Assembly (NCBI GenBank): GCA_003488325.1
Contig: DNLZ01000111.1
Span: 2,634-13,196, forward strand
Length of the DNA: 10,563 nucleotides
Reading direction: 5' to 3'
DNA from: Planctomycetaceae bacterium
GTDB taxonomy: Bacteria; Planctomycetota; Planctomycetia; Pirellulales; UBA1268
Under the pieces are notes generated by a model that saw nothing but the letters and a program-made list of their open reading frames with translations, did no database searches and was not told the DNA's origin. A program made the translations under genes and the position numbers. Each line of letters starts with the position of its first letter. Positions within the stretch are counted from its first letter, which is position 1. Positions 6,001-10,563 of the stretch are shown here, one piece after another.

Positions 6001-8184
6001 ATGTCCGCCGCCGTTCGCCTCGTCTTCGTGATCCACGATCACCAGCCGGTCGGCAACTTCGACGAGGTCATCGAGCAGGCCTACCGCGACGCCTACCGGC
6101 CCTTCCTCGACCTGCTCGAGCGGCATCCGGCGATCCGCGTCGCGATCCACACGAGCGGGCCGCTCGCGGAGTGGCTCGACGCCCATCATCCCGAGTACCT
6201 CGACCGCCTCGCGGGGCTCGCTGCGGAGAAGCAGGTGGAGATCGTCGGCGGCGCGTTCTATGAGCCGGTCCTCGCGATGCTGCCCGCACGCGACCGCATC
6301 GCGCAGATCGGCGGCTACTCGGCGTGGCTCGAGCGGCGGCTTGGCACGAAGGTGGCCGGCATGTGGGTGGCGGAACGCGTCTGGGATCCGGGCATGGCCC
6401 GCGACATCGCCGCGGCCGGCATCGAGTGGACCATCCTCGACGACACGCACTTCAAGGCGGCCGGCCTCACCGACGACGTGCTCGACCGCCACTGGCTCAC
6501 CGAAGGCGACGGGGCGACCATCGCGGTGTTCCCGGTGAGCGAGCGGCTCCGGTATGTCATTCCCTTCGCGGCACCCGAGGCCACGATCGACCATCTTCGC
6601 TGGATGGCCGCGCGGCGACCCGGGGCACTCGCCGTGTTCGGGGACGATGGCGAGAAGTTCGGCGTCTGGCCGGAGACCCACCGCACGTGCTTCGAGGAGG
6701 GCTGGCTCGATCGCTTCTTCACGCTGCTCGAGGACAACGCCGACTGGATCGAGATGGCCCTGCCCTCCGAGGTGGTCCGCGGCGCGCCGCCGGCCGGCAC
6801 GGTCTGGCTGCCGGAATGCAGCTACCGCGAGATGACCGAATGGGTGCTGCCCCCCGACGCGCAGCTCGCCTGCATCGAGGCGCGGAAGGCCGCCGAGCAC
6901 GACCCGCGGCTCGCCACCGCCGTCCGCTTCCTGCGCGGCGGCACGTGGCGCAACTTCCGCATGCGGTATCCCGAGGCCAACGAGATGTACGCCCGCATGA
7001 TGGCCGTCAGCACGCGGCTCGACCGCCTCCGGCAATCCGCCGCGCACGAGCCGGCGGCCCTCGCGGCGGCCGAGCGCGCGCTCCATCGGGGGCAGTGCAA
7101 CTGCGCCTACTGGCACGGCGCCTTCGGCGGCATCTACCTGCCCCACCTGCGCAACGCCGTCTACCGCGAGCTCATCACCGCCGACGTCGAGGCGGACCGT
7201 GCGGAGGGCCGCTCGGGCCCCCGGATCGAGGCCACCGCCGCCGACTTCGACTTCGACGGTCGACAGGAGGTGCGGCTCACGAACGACGGGATCGACTGCT
7301 GGATCGCCCCGTCGCGCGGCGGCATCGTCTACGAGCTCGATCTGCGGGATCAGCGGCACAACCTCCTCGCCACGCTCGATCGGAGACCGGAGGCATACCA
7401 CGCGCAGGTGCTCGCCGGGCCCGGGGCGGCCCGCAGCATCGTCGATGCCTCGCAGGCGGCGACCTTCAAGCACGCGGGCCTCGAGCGGATGGTGCGGTAC
7501 GACGCGACGCGCCGGAAGAGCCTCGTCGACCACTTCTGGGACGTGGAGATCGAGGCCGACGCGGTCGTGGCGGGCACCGCGGCGGAGCGCGGTGACTTCG
7601 CGGCCGGCGCCTACGACGCGAGCATCCGCCGCAATCCGGGCCGGATCCAGGTGCTGCTCTCCCGCACGGGCAACGTCTGGGGCATCCCTCTGACCATGGC
7701 GAAGGCGGTGACGCTCGAGGCCGGATCGCGCACGCTCGAGATCGCCTACAAGCTCGAGGGCCTCCCGCGCGGCTTTCGTCAGCACCTCGCGGTCGAGTTC
7801 AATCTCGCCGGCCTGCCGGCGGGAGCCGAGGGACGGTTGTTCCGCGACGCGTCGGGCGCGTCGCTCGGCGACCTCGGGACGCGGCTCGATCTCGACGCCG
7901 TCCACGGCATCGGACTCGTGGACGGCTGGCTCGGCATCGACGCGCGGTTCGCCTTCTCGCCGGCGAGCGACGGCGGCATGCCGGGCGTGTGGACCTTCCC
8001 GATCCAGTCGGTGAGCCAGTCGGAGGGCGGGTTCGAACTCGTCCACCAGTCGGTGGTCGTCATGCCCCACTGGGTGGTGACGCCCGACGCCACGGGCACG
8101 TGGCGGACGACGCTCCGGCTGTCGCTCGGGGCGGAGGGCGCCCCGCGTTCAGACGGCGCCGTCGCCCTGACCGCCCGCGTCTGA
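6001..8184 (+). CDS. GH57 alpha-amylase / 4-alpha-glucanotransferase with DUF1925-DUF1926-type C-terminal regions
   Basis: 727 aa, no signal peptide, so probably cytoplasmic. GH57 enzymes cleave or transfer alpha-1,4-glucan chains with retention. The catalytic motifs occur in order: IHDHQPVGNF (His14-Gln-Pro), GGAFYEP (83-89), MWVAERVWDP with nucleophile Glu125, FGDDGEKFGVWP with the acid/base in Asp215/Asp216, and YWHGAFGGIYLP (370-381). Glu125 and Asp216 line up with Glu123 and Asp214 of Thermococcus litoralis 4-alpha-glucanotransferase, allowing a two-residue shift. From about residue 300 the protein looks like DUF1925, and after about 415 like the beta-rich DUF1926 module (for example GRQEVRLTNDGIDCWIAP). 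The ATG at 6001 gives the family N-terminus (VFVIHDHQP); there is no good Shine-Dalgarno, though GGA is at 5991-5993. The frame stays open upstream to 5116 only because of high GC. The 3' end overlaps bioD, on the other strand, by 36 bases. Confidence 0.92.
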   Translation: MSAAVRLVFVIHDHQPVGNFDEVIEQAYRDAYRPFLDLLERHPAIRVAIHTSGPLAEWLDAHHPEYLDRLAGLAAEKQVEIVGGAFYEPVLAMLPARDRIAQIGGYSAWLERRLGTKVAGMWVAERVWDPGMARDIAAAGIEWTILDDTHFKAAGLTDDVLDRHWLTEGDGATIAVFPVSERLRYVIPFAAPEATIDHLRWMAARRPGALAVFGDDGEKFGVWPETHRTCFEEGWLDRFFTLLEDNADWIEMALPSEVVRGAPPAGTVWLPECSYREMTEWVLPPDAQLACIEARKAAEHDPRLATAVRFLRGGTWRNFRMRYPEANEMYARMMAVSTRLDRLRQSAAHEPAALAAAERALHRGQCNCAYWHGAFGGIYLPHLRNAVYRELITADVEADRAEGRSGPRIEATAADFDFDGRQEVRLTNDGIDCWIAPSRGGIVYELDLRDQRHNLLATLDRRPEAYHAQVLAGPGAARSIVDASQAATFKHAGLERMVRYDATRRKSLVDHFWDVEIEADAVVAGTAAERGDFAAGAYDASIRRNPGRIQVLLSRTGNVWGIPLTMAKAVTLEAGSRTLEIAYKLEGLPRGFRQHLAVEFNLAGLPAGAEGRLFRDASGASLGDLGTRLDLDAVHGIGLVDGWLGIDARFAFSPASDGGMPGVWTFPIQSVSQSEGGFELVHQSVVVMPHWVVTPDATGTWRTTLRLSLGAEGAPRSDGAVALTARV

Positions 8185-8931
8185 GCCCCCGACGCGTGTC
8201 CCGCCCGATGCACGCGCCCGTGTCGCGACGTGCCACCAGTCGATCCGCGGGTCCACCTCGGCGGCACGATGTCCGAGGATGGCGACTGCGACATCCCCGA
8301 GCCGCACGGTCAGGTCGGCAGCGGCGTCCTCGGCGATGCGCGTGTCACCGACGGGATCGTCCGCCGCGCGACCGGGAGGCCCGACGTGCGAGAGTACGAC
8401 CGCGGCGACGAGAAGCCCACGTGCCCGCGCCGCCTCGACCGTCGCCAGGGTGCGGCCGATCGCGCCGAGCCGCGCCCGGTCGACGACCACGAGCGGGATG
8501 GCGAACTCCGCGGCGAGGTCGGCGTTGAGGGTGGTGGGACCGAGCGGTGACAGGAGGCCGCCGGCGCCCTCGACGATGACGAGCTCGCCGTGCGTGCGCC
8601 ATGGGTCGAGGCCCAGCCGCAGTCCGCGCTCGTCAATCGAGCGGCCTTCGAGCGCCGCAGCGCCGGTCGGCGCGATCGCGGCCCTGAACGCCTGGGGGCA
8701 GACCGTCGCGAGATCGAGGGGCCGGCCGGCAGCCTCCCAGAGCGCCACTGCATCGGAGGGTGCGCCCTCGATGACGCCGCTGGCGACCGGCTTGTAGACG
8801 CCGACACGCCGCCCGGACCCGTGGAGCTGTCGGGCGATCGAGACGGCCACCGCCGTCTTGCCGACATCGGTGTCGGTGCCGGTGACGAAGAGGCCGGGTG
8901 TGGCAGTCGGAGGCACGGTCGTGCGAGGCAT
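8149..8931 (-). CDS. bioD: Dethiobiotin synthetase
   Basis: 260 aa, complete. BioD closes the ureido ring of dethiobiotin from 7,8-diaminopelargonate, CO2 and ATP in the cytoplasm. Motifs are the Walker A-like GTDTDVGKT (Gly18-Thr26), YKPVASG with Lys47 and Ser51, Asp60, and VEGAGGLLSPL with Glu121. The segment RLGAIGRTLATVEAARARG corresponds to the usual L-G-T-I-N-H-T-x-L-T helix, with the Asn replaced by Gly in this copy. The last 20 or so residues (from about 240) are Gly/Ala-rich with no family similarity, and make the protein longer than the usual 220-240 residues. The ATG at 8931 fits the family N-terminus; only a weak GAG precedes it. No other bio gene is in the window. It converges on and overlaps the GH57 gene, and is divergent from feoA. 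Confidence 0.93.
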   Translation of the reverse strand: MPRTTVPPTATPGLFVTGTDTDVGKTAVAVSIARQLHGSGRRVGVYKPVASGVIEGAPSDAVALWEAAGRPLDLATVCPQAFRAAIAPTGAAALEGRSIDERGLRLGLDPWRTHGELVIVEGAGGLLSPLGPTTLNADLAAEFAIPLVVVDRARLGAIGRTLATVEAARARGLLVAAVVLSHVGPPGRAADDPVGDTRIAEDAAADLTVRLGDVAVAILGHRAAEVDPRIDWWHVATRARASGGTRVGGSDAGGQGDGAV

Positions 8932-8975
8932 CGCTGCTCGTGCGGGACGAGGGTCACCAGGGCGGCACCGGCGCG

Positions 8976-9019
8976 CGTGATGTCACGTCGTGCGCCGACC
9001 GACGTCGCGCCCGTCGGCG
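8976..9019. promoter_or_regulatory. Inverted repeats in the bioD-feoA divergent gap
   Basis: CGTGA-TG-TCACG (8976-8987) and CGCCGAC (8993-8999) with GTCGGCG (9013-9019) are perfect inverted repeats between the two genes. The second ends directly next to the feoA -35. Either could be an operator, but short GC palindromes are frequent in such DNA. No AT-rich Fur-box or DtxR-type sequence is visible. Confidence 0.2.
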
Positions 9020-9048
9020 TTGCCGCTCCCGGATCGCGGTTCTACACT
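9020..9048 (+). promoter_or_regulatory. Sigma70-type promoter for a probable leaderless feoAB transcript
   Basis: TTGCCG (9020-9025, four of six -35 bases), a 17-base spacer, then TACACT (9043-9048). The ATG at 9055 begins 6 bases after the hexamer, where transcription should start. No Shine-Dalgarno precedes the ATG. Confidence 0.55.
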
Positions 9049-9054
9049 CTGACC

Positions 9055-9348
9055 ATGGCGGATGAATCCGATACCGAGTCTCGATTTCAGGCGCTGCCCG
9101 GCCGGCCGATTTCCGGCCCGACGGCGACGCTCGCGAGCACCCGGATCGGCCGCGGTGGACGCGTCCACGACGTGCGCGGGGAGGACGCGATCTCGCTGCG
9201 ACTCCTCGAGATGGGGCTGACGCCGGGCGTGCCGGTCCGTGTCGTGGCCCAGGCGCCGCTGGGTGACCCGCTCGAGGTCGAGGTGCGCGGCTACCGGCTC
9301 TCCATCCGCCGGGCCGAGGCGGCCCGCGTCGCGGTCGATCCCGACTGA
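9055..9348 (+). CDS. feoA: Ferrous iron transport protein A (FeoA)
   Basis: 97 aa. FeoA is a small cytoplasmic SH3-like protein that assists the FeoB ferrous iron permease. Residues 1-25 are a poorly conserved lead-in. From about 26 the FeoA fold is seen: GGRVHDVRG (34-42), the hallmark L-x-E-M-G-L-T-P-G-V (50-59), V-R-V-V (61-64), PLGDPLEVEVRGYRLSIRRAEAARVAV (68-94). The length suits the family, which is usually 75-100 residues. The ATG at 9055 is chosen because a good promoter ends 6 bases upstream; the frame is open further upstream, but no alternative start there has support. feoB follows after 25 bases on the same strand, so the two are very likely an operon. Confidence 0.92.
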   Translation: MADESDTESRFQALPGRPISGPTATLASTRIGRGGRVHDVRGEDAISLRLLEMGLTPGVPVRVVAQAPLGDPLEVEVRGYRLSIRRAEAARVAVDPD

Positions 9349-9373
9349 CCCGCCCCTCGGCTCCGGCCCGGCC

Positions 9374-10563
9374 ATGTCGTCACCCCCTGTCACGAACGTC
9401 GCCGCGGTGTCGGCGGGCCGCACGTCCGCCGTTGTGACCGTCGCGCTCCTCGGCAATCCAAACACCGGCAAGAGCACGCTCTTCACGGCCCTCGCCGGCA
9501 TCCCGACGCGGATCGCCAACTATCCCGGGGTCACGGTCGAAAGGAAGACCGGCCGACTCACGCATCAGGGCACCGCGATCGACCTCGTGGATCTGCCGGG
9601 CACCTACAGCCTGGCGGCGCGCGGCCCCGATGAGCAGGTCGTCGTGGACGTCCTCGCCGGTCGCATCGCCGACGCGCCGGCGCCCGAGTGCGTCGTGGCC
9701 GTGGTGGACGCGACGAACCTCGAGCGCAACCTCTACCTCACGAGCCAGGTGCTCGAGGCCGGCCGGCCCGTCGTCGTGGCACTGACGCTGGTCGACGAGG
9801 CCCTGGCGCGGGGCATCGAGATCGACACGGCGACCCTCGCCCGCCGGCTCGGCTGCCCGATCGTGCCCGTGGTCGCGCCCCGAGGCACGGGCATCGCGGC
9901 CCTCAAGGATGCGATCCTTGCCGCGTCCGGCGGCCCGCCCCCCGCCGCGCCCGATCTCGGAGGTCATCTGGCGACGGTCGACCCCGCACGTCCCGCCGAG
10001 GCCCGCCAGGCGATCGCCCGCTATGCGTGGATCGACGAGGTGCTCGCGGGAGTGGTGCGGCACGGCGTCCCGGGCGCGCGGCGCACCGGCGCCGTGATCG
10101 ATGCCGTGCTGACCCACCGCCTCTGGGGCACCGTCGTCTTCACGCTCACGATGCTGTCGCTCTTCGCGTCGATCTTCTGGGTCGCGACACCCCTGATGGA
10201 TCTCATCGCGGCTCTCATCGACGGCATCGCCGACCGCGTCGCCGGCGTTCTGCCCCCGGGGGCCATCCGGTCGCTCGTCGTCGACGGTGTGCTGGCCGGT
10301 GTCGGGGGCGTGCTGGTCTTCCTGCCCCAGATCGCGCTGTTGTTTTTCTTCATCGCGGTGCTCGAGGGCTGTGGCTATCTCGCCCGTGCGGCATTCCTCA
10401 TGGATCGGCTGCTCGTGGGGGTGGGACTCAGCGGCAAGTCGTTCGTGCCGCTGCTCTCGAGCTTCGCCTGCGCCATCCCCGGCATCATGGCGACCCGCAC
10501 GATCGAGAATCGCCGCGACCGACTGCTGACGATCCTCGTCGCGCCCTTCATGAGCTGCTCCGC
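9374..10563 (+). CDS. feoB: Ferrous iron transporter FeoB, N-terminal part (cut by window edge)
   Basis: Open from the ATG at 9374 to the end of the window: 396 residues, the C-terminal part being outside. FeoB imports Fe(II) across the inner membrane using an N-terminal G domain. G1 is GNPNTGKST (Gly27-Thr35), switch I IANYPGVTVERK, G3 DLPGTYSL (from Asp73). G4, normally N-x-x-D, reads T-L-V-D (Thr138, Asp141), and the G5 SA pair reads VA (167-168). A helical linker follows, then membrane segments from about 251, including FLPQIALLFFFIAVLEG and the gate motif F-A-C-A-I-P-G-I-M-A-T-R-T with Cys366. The usual E-D-S-G-Y reads E-G-C-G-Y. The ACAIPGIMATRTIEN form is one I recall from planctomycetes and relatives. 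The start has no Shine-Dalgarno and is 25 bases after feoA, so coupled translation is likely. Confidence 0.93.
   Translation, partial: MSSPPVTNVAAVSAGRTSAVVTVALLGNPNTGKSTLFTALAGIPTRIANYPGVTVERKTGRLTHQGTAIDLVDLPGTYSLAARGPDEQVVVDVLAGRIADAPAPECVVAVVDATNLERNLYLTSQVLEAGRPVVVALTLVDEALARGIEIDTATLARRLGCPIVPVVAPRGTGIAALKDAILAASGGPPPAAPDLGGHLATVDPARPAEARQAIARYAWIDEVLAGVVRHGVPGARRTGAVIDAVLTHRLWGTVVFTLTMLSLFASIFWVATPLMDLIAALIDGIADRVAGVLPPGAIRSLVVDGVLAGVGGVLVFLPQIALLFFFIAVLEGCGYLARAAFLMDRLLVGVGLSGKSFVPLLSSFACAIPGIMATRTIENRRDRLLTILVAPFMSCS

Noticed and set aside
5575..8070. An 831-codon open frame on the minus strand opposite the GH57 gene
   Set aside because: It is rich in Arg, Gly, Ala and His without any recognisable domain, and the plus strand holds a clear GH57 enzyme. 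Long antisense frames are normal at this GC content.
1..10563. Defence system, mobile element, CRISPR array, tRNA or integration site
   Set aside because: All stretches are explained by conserved metabolic or transport genes; no direct-repeat array, transposase, integrase or tRNA-like fold was seen.

Overview
The window is high-GC bacterial DNA (about 70% G+C by eye) and almost fully coding. The gene complement, the secreted PQQ-type beta-propeller beginning 'WPTFRGPARTGV', and the lineage variants of HisI, FeoB and diacylglycerol kinase suggest a planctomycete, probably a chromosomal fragment. This assignment is inference from family resemblance. I see no mobile element, CRISPR array, tRNA or rRNA.

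Layout, left to right. (1) A leftward pair, hisI (GTG start) and a queD-type pterin synthase, with stop and start sharing one base. (2) Divergent from them, a secreted PQQ-like beta-propeller protein. (3) A leftward block of an AhpC-type peroxiredoxin, a small membrane lipid kinase (DgkA family) and an AqpZ aquaporin; aqpZ has its own likely promoter and meets the propeller gene tail to tail. (4) A rightward carbohydrate pair: a GalT-family nucleotidylyltransferase, whose active site looks more like ADP-glucose phosphorylase than classical GalT, and a GH57 alpha-glucanotransferase/amylase with DUF1925/DUF1926-type C-terminal regions. (5) A leftward bioD whose 3' end overlaps the GH57 gene by 36 bases. 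(6) Divergent from bioD, feoA and feoB for ferrous iron uptake, with feoB cut off by the window edge.

Functional links. GalT-like plus GH57 fit alpha-glucan and sugar-phosphate turnover. FeoA and FeoB form one uptake system. Peroxiredoxin and aquaporin could both touch peroxide handling, but that is only an inference from adjacency. The other genes look like ordinary housekeeping neighbours.

The most informative regulatory signals are -10-like hexamers placed 6 to 7 bases before the ATG of feoA and galT, with no Shine-Dalgarno. These suggest leaderless transcripts. Several other genes have clear Shine-Dalgarno sequences, so both initiation modes seem to be in use. I found no clearly undescribed multi-gene system. 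The points most worth checking are the variant HisI metal site, the FeoB G4 substitution, the ADP-glucose-phosphorylase-like active site, and the leaderless promoters.
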